From JADGGV01 sp035715725 (GTDB lineage Bacteria > Gemmatimonadota > Gemmatimonadetes > Longimicrobiales > RSA9): a DNA stretch of 64,000 nucleotides. Positions 32,862 through 42,336 of this stretch are shown here, piece after piece; position 1 is the stretch's first letter, and every line of letters begins with the position of its first letter. The notes under the pieces are model-generated. The model was not told the DNA's origin, searched no databases, and saw only the letters and a list, made by a program, of their open reading frames with translations. The stretch lies in the NCBI GenBank assembly GCA_035715725.1, contig DASTKT010000085.1, positions 1 through 64,000 on the forward strand, written 5' to 3'. The translations under genes and the position numbers were made by a program.

Positions 32862-35681
32862 CTACGGCGTGGCCGCCTGCGTCTCCGGCATCAGCGTGAC
32901 CTGCACGTAGTCGTCGGCGCGGAGGTAGCGCCGGGCGGCGTCCTTCACCATGGCGGGGGTGAGCGTGCCGAGGATGTCGTCGCCGTAGATCGCGGTGCGC
33001 ATGTCCTCGCCGGTCCGGTCGGCGTCGACGATCCGGCCGAGCCAGTAGCCGTTCTCCTTCAGGCTGGTCTCGAGCGCGCGGCGCTGCGTCTCCTGCACCT
33101 TCCGGATCTCGTCGGCCGTGGGGCCGTCCTGCTGCAGCTTCGCGATCTCCTTGAAGAGCGCGGCCGTCAGCTCGTCCACGCGGTCCGGCGCGGAGCCGAA
33201 GCCGACGACGAAGGAGTAGGCGGGCACCGGCTCGCGCGCGCTGCCGGCGGTGACGTTCACGCCGTACGTGCCGCCGAGGTCCTCGCGCAGCACCTCGCGC
33301 AGGCGGATGCGCAGCACCTCGCCGAGCGAACTGTAGGCGAAGCGGTTCTGCCGCGTGAACTCGAACGGCCCGGTGAACGTGATCTGCGTCAGGCTCTTCG
33401 GCTCGACGCCGCGCCGCACGACCTTCTTGACGACGCCGGTCGGCGGACGGATGCCGAGGTCCTTCCAGCGCTCCGTCGCCCCGGTGGACGGGAGCGAGGC
33501 GAGGTAGCGCTCGACGAGCGGCCGGAGCGAATCGGGCTGGAAGCTGCCGACGAAGACGAACGTGAAGTCCGCCGCGTTCGAGAAGCGCTCCCGGAAGATG
33601 CGGTACGACTTCTCCGCGCTCATGGCGGCGAGCCGCTCCGTCGTGATCGGCAGCGAGCGCGGGTGGTGCTGCGCGAGCGTGACGGCGAGCGTGTCCTGGA
33701 ACGCGATCTCGGGGCTCGCGCCGCGCTCCTGCAGCGCCGCCTCGAGCCGCGAGCGGATCGACTGGAACGCCGCGGTGTCGAGGCGCGGCTGCGTGAAGTT
33801 CAGGTACACGAGCTGGAGCATCGTCTCCAGGTCCTTGGGCGACGCGGAGCCCGAGAGTCCCTCCTCCAGCGTCGAGATCCCGGGCTGCGCACTCGCGGCC
33901 TTCCCCGCCAGCGCCTTGCGGAGCTGCGGCAGGTCGAAGCCGCCGAGCCCGCCGGAGCCGACGACGAGCGTCGCGGTCAGCGCCGCCACGTAGTCGCTGT
34001 CCGCCACGAGCGACGTGCCGCCGCGGCTGTACGCCCGCAACAGGATCTGGTCCGCCTTGAAGTCCGTCGACTTGAGCAGCACTCTCGCGCCGTTCGACAG
34101 CTTCCACTCCCGGACGCCCACGCCCGCGATCTCGCGCTCCGAGGCGATGCGGCCCGGGAGCGGCGGATGCGCCACGAGCGGCGCCGCCGCCACGTTGTCG
34201 GCGTACGGCGCGATCGTCTCCGCGGCGACGCGGTCGAAGACCGCCGCGAGCGCCGTCTCGGTCGGCGCCGCCACGCCCGGCTTGGCCGGCGCGCTGACCA
34301 GCACCGCCCGGTCCTCTCCGCCCACGAGCTGCCGCGCCAGCGCGTTGACCTCCTCCAGCGTGATCCCGGGGAGCAGCTTCTGGTACAGCGCGTACGCATC
34401 CGCGGCGCCGAGCGGCGTCTCCTCCCGCAGGAACGCCTGCGCGTACTGGTTCGCGAACGCCGACGAGTTCGTCTTGTCGCGCTCCGCGTACGACCGCTCC
34501 GCCGAGCGGAGCAGGTCCGTCTTCTCGCGCGTCAGCTCCGTGGCCGTGAAGCCGTGCCGGCGCACGCGCTCCGCCTCCTCGAGCAGCGCCTGGAGCCCGC
34601 GCTCCGCGCCGCCCTCGCGCACCGCCGCGCCCAGCGAGAAGACGTCCTTCGTGCGCGCCAGGTGCCCCACGCCCGCGCCCGCGCCGATGAACGGCGGGTC
34701 CGCCTTCTGCGCCAGCTCCGAGAGCCGCTCCGTCAGCATCCCGTCGACCAGCTCGCCGAGCAGGTTCGCCCGCAGCGCGCGCACCGTCCCCTTCTCGCCC
34801 GGCGCGCGCAGGTACTCCAGCGCCACGCTCGTCCCCGTCGCCTCCGCGTCCGTCGCGATGGCGTAGTGCGTCCCGGCCTTGGCCGGGATCTCCGTCGCCG
34901 GCCGCGCCGCCGGCGAGGCCGGCTTCGGGATGCGCGAGAAGCGCTCCCGGATCAGCCGCTCCATCGCCGCCTTGTCGAAGTCGCCGACCGCGACCACCGC
35001 CATCAGGTCCGGGCGGTACCACCGCGAGTAGAAGCGGCGCAGCGCCGCCGAGTCCGCCGAGCCGATCGACGCCTGCGTCCCGATCGGCAGCCGCTCGGCG
35101 TACTTCGAGCCGCGGAACACCACCGGCAGTTGCTTGTCCTGGATCCGCTCGCTCGCGCCCCGCCCGAGCCGCCACTCCTCCAGCACGACGCCGCGCTCCC
35201 GCTTGACCTGCTCCGGGTCGAACGTCTGCCCCCAGGCCCAGTCCTCCAGGATCTGCACGCCCTTCTCCAGCACGTGCGCGCTGTCCGTCGGCAGTTGCAG
35301 CATGTACACGGTCTCGTCGAACGACGTGTACGCGTTCACGTCCGCGCCGAACCGCATTCCCACGGACTCGAGGTAGCCGACCAGCTCGTTGCGCCGGAAG
35401 TTGCGCGTCCCGTTGAACGCCATGTGCTCGACGAAGTGGGCGAGGCCGCGCTGGTCGTCCGCCTCGAGCACGGAGCCGGCGTTCACCACGAGCCGCAGCT
35501 CCGCGCGCCGCTCCGGCTTGTGGTTCTCGCGCACGTAGTAGCGGATCCCGTTCGCCAGCGTGCCGTAGACCACGTCCGGGTCCCGCGGCAGCGCCGCCGT
35601 CTCGCCCTGCGCCCGCACGGCGGAAGGGATCACGACCAGCCCGAGCAGCGCCAGCAGCGCCGCGTGACGACCACGCCTCAT
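32862..35681 (-). CDS. M16-family zinc peptidase, two-domain, exported
   Basis: The start is the ATG at 35681, opening on a signal peptide (LLALLGLVVIPSAVRAQ); upstream in-frame sequence is GC hairpin. The 939 residues form the duplicated pitrilysin/insulinase architecture. The active N-terminal half has the inverted zinc motif HFVEH (82-86) and the downstream Glu in the EKGVQILEDWAWG region. The C-terminal half, with VGRGVEPKSLTQITF-like and FGSAPDRVDELTAAL segments, is the inactive clamp half. The likely role is degradation of peptides of moderate size in the periplasm. A second hydrophobic, positively charged N-terminus supports export. Confidence 0.9.
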   Translation of the reverse strand: MRRGRHAALLALLGLVVIPSAVRAQGETAALPRDPDVVYGTLANGIRYYVRENHKPERRAELRLVVNAGSVLEADDQRGLAHFVEHMAFNGTRNFRRNELVGYLESVGMRFGADVNAYTSFDETVYMLQLPTDSAHVLEKGVQILEDWAWGQTFDPEQVKRERGVVLEEWRLGRGASERIQDKQLPVVFRGSKYAERLPIGTQASIGSADSAALRRFYSRWYRPDLMAVVAVGDFDKAAMERLIRERFSRIPKPASPAARPATEIPAKAGTHYAIATDAEATGTSVALEYLRAPGEKGTVRALRANLLGELVDGMLTERLSELAQKADPPFIGAGAGVGHLARTKDVFSLGAAVREGGAERGLQALLEEAERVRRHGFTATELTREKTDLLRSAERSYAERDKTNSSAFANQYAQAFLREETPLGAADAYALYQKLLPGITLEEVNALARQLVGGEDRAVLVSAPAKPGVAAPTETALAAVFDRVAAETIAPYADNVAAAPLVAHPPLPGRIASEREIAGVGVREWKLSNGARVLLKSTDFKADQILLRAYSRGGTSLVADSDYVAALTATLVVGSGGLGGFDLPQLRKALAGKAASAQPGISTLEEGLSGSASPKDLETMLQLVYLNFTQPRLDTAAFQSIRSRLEAALQERGASPEIAFQDTLAVTLAQHHPRSLPITTERLAAMSAEKSYRIFRERFSNAADFTFVFVGSFQPDSLRPLVERYLASLPSTGATERWKDLGIRPPTGVVKKVVRRGVEPKSLTQITFTGPFEFTRQNRFAYSSLGEVLRIRLREVLREDLGGTYGVNVTAGSAREPVPAYSFVVGFGSAPDRVDELTAALFKEIAKLQQDGPTADEIRKVQETQRRALETSLKENGYWLGRIVDADRTGEDMRTAIYGDDILGTLTPAMVKDAARRYLRADDYVQVTLMPETQAATP

Positions 35682-35843
35682 GCGTGCACCTCGTGGGGTA
35701 AATGCGACGTCCGCGACCCGACGGTCGCCGGCTGCCATGTAACCGCCTGCGGGGAAAGGGTTCCCGACCCTCGGCGCCCGCCGCCCGCCCCCGCTCCAAG
35801 AGTGGCCCCGCGAGTCACCCCGCGCGAGGCTCCTGGGGCGGGA

Positions 35844-35888
35844 CGCACGACGGCCCGGCACACGCTCGGCGTGCCGGGCCGTCGTGCG
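35844..35888 (-). terminator. Long GC hairpin downstream of membrane-protein gene
   Basis: CGCACGACGGCCCGGCAC (35844-35861) pairs perfectly with GTGCCGGGCCGTCGTGCG (35871-35888), an 18-bp stem with a 9-nt loop. It is 13 bp beyond the stop of the minus-strand gene at 35902. No T tract. It is probably a terminator or transcript-end stabiliser. Confidence 0.7.
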
Positions 35889-35901
35889 GGCGCGGGGCCG
35901 C

Positions 35902-36423
35902 CTACTCGGCGCTGTGCGAGCCGGACACCGCCGCGGCCATGATCGGCGCGCTCCGCCGCTCGCCGCGGCGCTCCGTCCGCCCCCGCCGCGCCGCCCGCAA
36001 GCCGCCGACCGCGAGCAGCCCGAGCCACACCGCCGAGACCGCGAACTTCGCCGCCGCCTGCAGCGAGGCCACGTCGAACGGCTTCTTCAGGTCCGGCCGG
36101 ATCTGCCCGCGCATCTGCAGCGCGTCCAGCAGGAACGTCCCGAGCACCACGATCAGCGCGACCGCGACGACGAGGCTGGCCACCGAGAGCACCCGGAGGA
36201 AGCGCCGATGCTCGAGCAGCACCGCCAGGCCCGCCAGCATCAGCAACCCCAGCATCGGGGTCATGAGCGCGCGGCTCAGCAGCCCCGCCGCGCCGAAGCG
36301 CCACGCGGTGACGCCGAGCTGCCAGGGCATGAGGCTGAGCATTGCCTCCGCCGCCGGGAAGACGACGAGGATTGCGGCCATCATGTAGGCCGGCCAGGCA
36401 AGGAATCGCTGGGGTTGCTCCAC
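35902..36423 (-). CDS. Hypothetical four-helix membrane protein
   Basis: I take the GTG at 36423 (reading MEQPQRFLAWPAYMMAAILV) as the start; the ATG pair at 36384/36381 is the alternative. About 173 residues with helices at 10-30, 43-60 (LLSRALMTPMLGLLMLAGLA), 66-88 (FLRVLSVASLVVAVALIVVL) and 120-140. The C-terminus is arginine-rich (RAARRGRTERRGERR). No family is recognised, although the layout resembles DUF-type four-helix proteins of the inner membrane. A strong hairpin follows. Confidence 0.65.
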   Translation of the reverse strand: MEQPQRFLAWPAYMMAAILVVFPAAEAMLSLMPWQLGVTAWRFGAAGLLSRALMTPMLGLLMLAGLAVLLEHRRFLRVLSVASLVVAVALIVVLGTFLLDALQMRGQIRPDLKKPFDVASLQAAAKFAVSAVWLGLLAVGGLRAARRGRTERRGERRSAPIMAAAVSGSHSAE

Positions 36424-36776
36424 GGTCTCGCTCTGTCGTTGGAGGATGCCGCGGGTGCCGCACGCGGGCGCCCGAAAACTGTATGGCCGCCGTCCGCCGG
36501 GCAAGCAGCCCGGATCCCGCCGCCGTCGATACCGGCCGGAAATCGCACGGCACGTGCCCGCGGCCGGCCCTCTCTCCAGGCACCGGTAACTCACGGCTGG
36601 CGTGGCCTTTGGCGGGATCTCCCGGAGACCGCCGGCGGGCGCTCGCCGCCGCCGTGCCGTGCCGCGGCGACAGCCTGCGGCGCCCGCGCAACGACGGCGC
36701 ATGCCGCGCCGCGGCCCCTTCCGTAACTCCGCGAGCGCGCGCTATTTTCGCCCGTTCCCCGCCGCGAAGGAGCCCC
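36424..36776. other. Divergent intergenic region, 353 bp, no gene seen
   Basis: It lies between the minus-strand membrane protein and the plus-strand M1 peptidase, so both promoters should be here. Open frames exist on both strands but have no ribosome-binding site and an arginine/proline-rich shadow composition. I see no repeat arm or clear promoter box. Confidence 0.5.
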
Positions 36777-39392
36777 GTGCACCTGCCGATCTTCGTGCTC
36801 GCCGCGCTGTTCCAGGCCGCGCCGGGCGGCGCGCGCCCTGCGGGCGCCACCCCGCCCGGCGCGGCCTCGCCGGCGCCCGGCGTGCCGCTCGCGCTCGCGC
36901 GGGACCGGGCCGCCCGCGTCTCCGACGTGCGCTACGAGGTCTCGCTCCGCATCCCGGCCGACCCGACCGAACGCATCCCCGGGGAGGAGACGGTCCGTTT
37001 CGCGCTCTCGGACGCCTCGCGCCCGCTCGCCCTCGACTTCCAGCCGGGTGCGGCCGGCGTGCTCGGCATCGACGTGGGCGGCCGGCCGGCGGCCTACGAC
37101 GTCGCCAACGGCCACATCGTGCTCCCGCCGCGCTGGCTGAAGCGCGGCGAGAACGCGCTGCACATCCGCTTCCTGGCCGGCGACGCGTCGTTGAACCGCA
37201 ACCCGGACTACGTCTACACGCTGTTCGTGCCGGCGCGGGCGTCCGCCGCGCTCCCGGTCTTCGACCAGCCCGACCTGAAGGCCCGCTTCACGCTGACGCT
37301 CGAGGTCCCGACCGGCTGGCAGGTCGTGGCGAACGGCCCCGAGCGGGACCGCGCCGAGGGCGATTCCACCACGACCGTCCGCTTCGCCGAAACGAAGCCG
37401 ATCCCGACGTACCTCTTCTCCTTCGTCGCCGGGAAGTGGAGCGTGGAGACGGCGGAGCGCGGCGGCCGCACGCTGCGCATGTTCCACCGCGAGAAGGACA
37501 CGGCGAAGGTCGCGCGCAACCGCGACGCGATCTTCGACCTCGTCGCCCGCTCCATCGACTACATGGAGCGCTACACCGGCATCCCGTTCCCTTTCGACAA
37601 GTACGACTTCGTCCTCGTACCGTCCTTCCAGTTCGGCGGGATGGAGCACCCCGGCGCGATCCTCTTCAACGCGTCGGCGCTCATGCTGGACGAGTCCGCC
37701 ACGCAGAACCAGAAGCTCGGCCGGGCCAGCGTCATCGCCCACGAGACCGCCCACATGTGGTTCGGCGACCTCGTGACCATGCGCTGGTTCGACGATGTCT
37801 GGATGAAGGAGGTCTTCGCGAACTTCATGGCCGCGAAGATCGTGAACCCCTCGTTTCCGGACATCGACCACGAGCTGCGCTTCCTGCTCGCGCACTACCC
37901 GGCCGCGTACGAGGTCGACCGCACGGCCGGCACCCACCCGATCCGCCAGGAGCTGGCCAACCTCGACGAGGCCGGCCAGCTCTACGGCGCCATCATCTAC
38001 CAGAAGGCGCCGATCGTCATGCGCCAGCTCGAGCGGCTCGTGGGCGAGGATGCGTTCCGCGAGGGCGTCGGCGAGTACCTGGCCGCCCACCGCTACGGCA
38101 ACGCGACGTGGGGCGAGCTGATCGACGCGCTCGGCCGCCACACCTCCGAGAACCTCGGCGCCTGGAGCCGCGTCTGGGTCGAGGAGGCCGGCCTGCCCAC
38201 GGTCCGCGTCACGCTCACGCGCGACGCGCGCGGCCGCATCGCGAGCCTCGCCCTCACGCAGGCGGATCCCGCCGGCCTCGGCCGCCTCTGGGTGCAGCCG
38301 GCCTCGGTCGTCCTCGTCTACGGCGAGCGCACCGCCGTCTTCCCGGTGCGCCTCGACCGCGCCCTCGTGGACGTCGCCGCCGTGCGCGGCCTCGCCGCGC
38401 CCGACCTCGTGCTCCCGAACGGCGACGGCCGCGTCTACGGTCACATGGTGCTCAGCCCCGCGGACCGCGGCACGCTCCTGCGCATCCTCCCGGATCTCCC
38501 GCAGCCGATCCTGCGGGGCGCCGCCTGGCTCGACCTCCGGGATGCGCTCCTGGACGGGTACGTCCCGCCCGCGGCCTTCGCCGACCTCGCGCTCCGCGCC
38601 CTCGACCGCGAGACCGACGAGCAGCTCACCCAGCTCGTGCTCGCCGACCTGAGCGACGTCTTCTGGCGGTTCCTCGCGCCCGAAGAGCGCACCGCCCTCG
38701 CGCCGCGCCTCGAGGACACGCTCTGGCGGCTCCTCGGCCGCGCCTCCACCACGTCGGCCCGCGCCGCCTTCTTCGCCGCGCTCCGCTCCACCGCGACCCG
38801 GCCCGAGAGCCTCGCGCGCCTCACCCGCGTCTGGGCCGGCGACACCGCCATCGTCGGCCTCCCCCTCGCCGAGCAGGACTTCACCAGCCTCGCGCTCCAG
38901 CTCGCCGTCCGCGGCGGCCCCGACGCCGACTCCATCCTCGCCGCCCAGGAGCGCCGCATCCAGGATCCCGACCGCCGCGCTCGCCTCGCCTTCGTGCGCC
39001 CCGCGCTCTCCGCCGACGCCGCCGTGCGCGACGCCTGGTTCGACGCGCTCCGCCGCCCCGAGAGCCGCCAGCACGAGCCCTGGGTCCTCGAGGGCCTCGC
39101 CTACCTCAACCACCCGCTCCGCGCCGAGCACGCCGAGCGCTACATCCGCCCCGCCCTCGACATGCTCGAGGAGATCCGCCGCACCGGCGACATCTTCTTC
39201 CCCAAGCGCTGGATGGACGCCACCCTCTCCGGCCACGCTTCCCCCGCCGCCGCCGAGACCGTCCGCCGCTTCCTGGCCGAGCGCCCCGATTACCCGCCCC
39301 GCCTGCGTCAGATCGTGCTCCAGTCCGCCGACGAGCTCTTCCGCGCGGCGAGGATCGGCGCGGCCCGCGCGCCCGACGTGTCGATGCCCTAA
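36777..39392 (+). CDS. M1-family zinc aminopeptidase with ERAP1-like C-terminal domain, exported
   Basis: The GTG at 36777 is chosen because GAAGGAG precedes it and it opens on a hydrophobic signal (HLPIFVLAALFQAAPGG). The 871-residue protein has the exopeptidase motif GGMEHPG (287-293) and zinc motif HETAHMWFGD (322-331) with the third ligand Glu in WMKEVFANF (about 345). The conserved catalytic Tyr region follows at QLYGAIIYQKAPIVMRQLE. The long helical C-terminal half matches ERAP1_C-type superhelices. It cleaves N-terminal residues from peptides, probably in the periplasm, together with the M16 and M28 peptidases of this window. Confidence 0.92.
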   Translation: MHLPIFVLAALFQAAPGGARPAGATPPGAASPAPGVPLALARDRAARVSDVRYEVSLRIPADPTERIPGEETVRFALSDASRPLALDFQPGAAGVLGIDVGGRPAAYDVANGHIVLPPRWLKRGENALHIRFLAGDASLNRNPDYVYTLFVPARASAALPVFDQPDLKARFTLTLEVPTGWQVVANGPERDRAEGDSTTTVRFAETKPIPTYLFSFVAGKWSVETAERGGRTLRMFHREKDTAKVARNRDAIFDLVARSIDYMERYTGIPFPFDKYDFVLVPSFQFGGMEHPGAILFNASALMLDESATQNQKLGRASVIAHETAHMWFGDLVTMRWFDDVWMKEVFANFMAAKIVNPSFPDIDHELRFLLAHYPAAYEVDRTAGTHPIRQELANLDEAGQLYGAIIYQKAPIVMRQLERLVGEDAFREGVGEYLAAHRYGNATWGELIDALGRHTSENLGAWSRVWVEEAGLPTVRVTLTRDARGRIASLALTQADPAGLGRLWVQPASVVLVYGERTAVFPVRLDRALVDVAAVRGLAAPDLVLPNGDGRVYGHMVLSPADRGTLLRILPDLPQPILRGAAWLDLRDALLDGYVPPAAFADLALRALDRETDEQLTQLVLADLSDVFWRFLAPEERTALAPRLEDTLWRLLGRASTTSARAAFFAALRSTATRPESLARLTRVWAGDTAIVGLPLAEQDFTSLALQLAVRGGPDADSILAAQERRIQDPDRRARLAFVRPALSADAAVRDAWFDALRRPESRQHEPWVLEGLAYLNHPLRAEHAERYIRPALDMLEEIRRTGDIFFPKRWMDATLSGHASPAAAETVRRFLAERPDYPPRLRQIVLQSADELFRAARIGAARAPDVSMP

Positions 39393-39723
39393 GTACAGTT
39401 TTCGCGTCCGCCTCCGCCCCGCGCCCGCACGCCGCCGGTCCCGGCCATTCCAACCCGACGACCCGTCGCCCGCGTCCAACCCTCCAGCGTCTCGCCGCGT
39501 CGCGCGCCATGGCGTCCGATCTCGCACGCCGGGTCCCGGATCCGGACGGGATCCGGCCGGCGGCGCTGGCGTCGCCGCCGCGGCGAAGATGCTGATTTTT
39601 TCAGCAGATGCGCGTGTCCCGCCGGGCGGGCACGGGCCTTCCCTGGTAGGGATCGTTCCGTCGCACAGCGAAGTGGGCGCCATGCGCCGGCGGCGTCCTC
39701 CACGTTCGATGGGAGACCGCACG
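39393..39723. other. Intergenic region, 331 bp, no gene seen
   Basis: Follows the M1 peptidase stop and leads into the ADOP permease. The sequence includes a GGATCCGGACGGGATCCGGCC palindromic patch at about 39539 and an AT-richer GATTTTTTCAG at about 39593, the only T run here and a possible promoter or terminator site. An in-frame ATG at 39589 would extend the permease N-terminus by 45 residues without a membrane signal, so I do not use it. Confidence 0.45.
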
Positions 39724-42171
39724 ATGACCACGTTCCCGCAGGACCTTCGGTACGCGGTGCGGCGACTGGCGCGCGCGCCGGGCTTCACGGGGGTGGCGGT
39801 GCTGACGCTGGCGCTGGGGATCGGCGCGAACACGGCGATGTTCAGCGTGATCCGGTCGGTGCTGCTGGCGCCGCTGCCGTACGCGGCGCCGGAGCGGGTG
39901 GCGACGCTGTGGAACCGGTGGAAGGGGTGGGACAAGACGTGGCTGTCGGAGCCGGAGGTGATGGACTACCGCCGGCAGGTGAAGAGCTTCGAGGAGTTCG
40001 CGGCGTACACGGACGGGGCGGCGAACCTGACGGGCGGGACGCGGCCGGAGCGGGTGGCGCTGGGGACGGTGACGGCGAACACGTTCGCGGCGCTGGGCGT
40101 GGCGCCGATGCTGGGGCGGGTGTTCACGGCGGCGGAGGACCTGCCGGGCCACGACGACGTGGTGGTGCTCGGCTACGGCCTCTGGCAGCGCCGCTTCGCG
40201 GGAGACCCGCGGATCCTGGGGCAGGTCATCCAGCTGAACGGCCGCTCGCGGGTCGTGCTCGGCGTGATGCCGCCCGGATTCCACCTCCCGACGGACTACG
40301 CGACGACGCAGCCGACCGAGCTCTGGCTGCCGCTGGCGCTGAACCCGGACTCGCTGAGCTCGCGCGGGAGCCACTACCTGTACGGCGTGGGCCGGCTGCG
40401 GCGGGGCGCGACGCTGGAGGGCGCGAACGCGGAGCTGAAGCTGGTGGCGGACCAGTGGCGGCGCGACGGGCTGCTGCCGGCGACGTCGGACCAGCGCACG
40501 TTCGCCGTGGCGGTGACGGACGACGTCTTCGGCAAGGTTCGGCCGGCGCTGCTGGTGCTGCTCGGCGCGGTGGCGTTCCTGCTCCTGATCGCGTGCGCGA
40601 ACGTGGCGAACCTGCTGCTGGTGCGCTCGGATGCGCGCCAGCGGGAGATCGCGGTGCGCTCGGCTCTGGGGGCGGGGCGGCGGCGGATCGCGGCGCAGCT
40701 CCTGGTGGAGAGCGTGGCGCTGGCGGTGCTCGGCGCCGTGGTCGGCGCCGTGCTGGCGGTGGTGGGCGTGAAGCTCCTCGTCGCCTTCGACCCGACGAGC
40801 ATTCCACGCGTCTCGGAGGTGCGCGTGGACGGCGTGGTGCTCGCCGGCACCGCGCTCCTCGCCCTCGCGACGGGGGTGCTCTTCGGCGCCGTGCCGGCGG
40901 TGCAGGCGTCCCGGCCGGACCTCGTCTCGGGGCTGCGGGAGGGCGGCCGCGGGCTCTCCATGAGCCGGGCGAGGCAGCGCGTGCGGCGTCTGCTGGTGGT
41001 GGCCGAGGTCGCGGCGGCGGTGGTGCTGGTGATCGGCGCCGGCCTCATGATGCGCAGCTTCCGGGAGCTGCGCCGGATCGACGTCGGCTTCTCGGCGGAG
41101 CGGGCGCTCTCGCTGCGGGTCTCGCTGCCGCGCGCCACCTACGCCGACGACGCGGCCATCGCCTCGTTCTACGAGGAGCTGATGCGTCGCGTGCGCGAGC
41201 TCCCCGGGGTGAAGGCGGCCGGCGCGGTGCGCCTCCTCCCGTTCACGGGCGAGATGGGCGACTGGTCGATCTCGATGGAGGGGAAGCCGTTCTCGCCCGG
41301 GGAGAACCCGCACGCCGACTGGCAGGTCGTCATGCCGGGCTACTTCGAGACGGTCGGGATGCGGCTGCGCAGGGGCCGCCTGCTGACCGAGAGCGACCGC
41401 GCCGACGCGCCGCTCGTCGCCGTCATCAACGAGACGATGGCGAAGCGCTACTGGCCGGGCGAGGACGCGCTCGGCAAGCGATTCCGGCTCGGCACCGGCG
41501 ACCAGCCGTGGGCGACGATCGTCGGGATCGTGGCGGACGTCCGCCAGAACGTGATCTCCGAGGAGCCGCACGCCCAGATGTACCACGCGCTCCCGCAGTT
41601 CCCCCTGGCGACCGGCGGCGGCGGCGCGCCCCGCGCCATGACGATCGTGCTCCGCACCGCCGGCGACCCGATGGGCCTTCTCGCCCCGGTGCGCGGCGTC
41701 CTCCGGAGCATGGACCCCGACCTCCCGGTCTCCGAGGTACGCACGGTGCGGGACGTCCTCGACGGCGCCGTCTCGCAGCCTCGCTTCACCATGCTCCTCC
41801 TCGCGATCTTCGGCGGCGTCGCGCTCCTCCTGGCCGCCGTCGGCGTCTACGGCATCATCTCCTACGGCGTCACCCGCCGTGGCCACGAGATCGGCATCCG
41901 CATGGCGCTCGGCGCGCCCCGCCGGTCGGTCCTCGGCATGGTGGTGGGAGAGGGCGCGGCCCTGGCGCTGGTGGGCGTCGCGCTCGGCGCCGGCGCCGCC
42001 GTTTTCCTGACGCGACTCCTCGCCAGCCTCCTCTACGGCGTGGCCGCGGTCGATCCGCGCACCTTCCTGGCCGTGCCCGCGCTGCTCGTCCTCGTCGCGA
42101 TCGCCGCGAGCTGGTTCCCCGCGCGACGCGCGGCGCGCGTGGATCCGACGATCACGCTGCGCGGCGACTGA
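39724..42171 (+). CDS. ADOP-family orphan permease (duplicated MacB/FtsX-type)
   Basis: The start is the ATG at 39724 (reading MTTFPQDLRYAVRRLARAPG), with GGGAG 10-12 bases upstream. The 815-residue protein duplicates the MacB-type unit: a first transmembrane helix with the family phrase VLTLALGIGANTAMFSVIRS, a periplasmic domain, an FtsX helix bundle (VLLGAVAFLLLIACANVANL), then a second periplasmic domain and FtsX bundle ending RRAARVDPTITLRGD. The acidobacterial duplicated orphan permease family has exactly this layout. As usual for it, no ATP-binding subunit is adjacent. Proposed roles are macrolide-like efflux or lipoprotein handling, neither proven. Confidence 0.93.
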   Translation: MTTFPQDLRYAVRRLARAPGFTGVAVLTLALGIGANTAMFSVIRSVLLAPLPYAAPERVATLWNRWKGWDKTWLSEPEVMDYRRQVKSFEEFAAYTDGAANLTGGTRPERVALGTVTANTFAALGVAPMLGRVFTAAEDLPGHDDVVVLGYGLWQRRFAGDPRILGQVIQLNGRSRVVLGVMPPGFHLPTDYATTQPTELWLPLALNPDSLSSRGSHYLYGVGRLRRGATLEGANAELKLVADQWRRDGLLPATSDQRTFAVAVTDDVFGKVRPALLVLLGAVAFLLLIACANVANLLLVRSDARQREIAVRSALGAGRRRIAAQLLVESVALAVLGAVVGAVLAVVGVKLLVAFDPTSIPRVSEVRVDGVVLAGTALLALATGVLFGAVPAVQASRPDLVSGLREGGRGLSMSRARQRVRRLLVVAEVAAAVVLVIGAGLMMRSFRELRRIDVGFSAERALSLRVSLPRATYADDAAIASFYEELMRRVRELPGVKAAGAVRLLPFTGEMGDWSISMEGKPFSPGENPHADWQVVMPGYFETVGMRLRRGRLLTESDRADAPLVAVINETMAKRYWPGEDALGKRFRLGTGDQPWATIVGIVADVRQNVISEEPHAQMYHALPQFPLATGGGGAPRAMTIVLRTAGDPMGLLAPVRGVLRSMDPDLPVSEVRTVRDVLDGAVSQPRFTMLLLAIFGGVALLLAAVGVYGIISYGVTRRGHEIGIRMALGAPRRSVLGMVVGEGAALALVGVALGAGAAVFLTRLLASLLYGVAAVDPRTFLAVPALLVLVAIAASWFPARRAARVDPTITLRGD

Positions 42172-42336
42172 GCGGCGGCTCGCGCGCGGTCCCCGGGCCG
42201 GCCGCGCGCTGGCCCGCGGCCCGCGGCGCCGGGACGCCGGTGCCGGCCGGGCGGCCGGGCGCGCGGCGCTTGTACCCGCATCGGGCGCGGGGTAGCTTGG
42301 AACCGCGCGCGAACCGCCACCCATGCGCTTCCATCG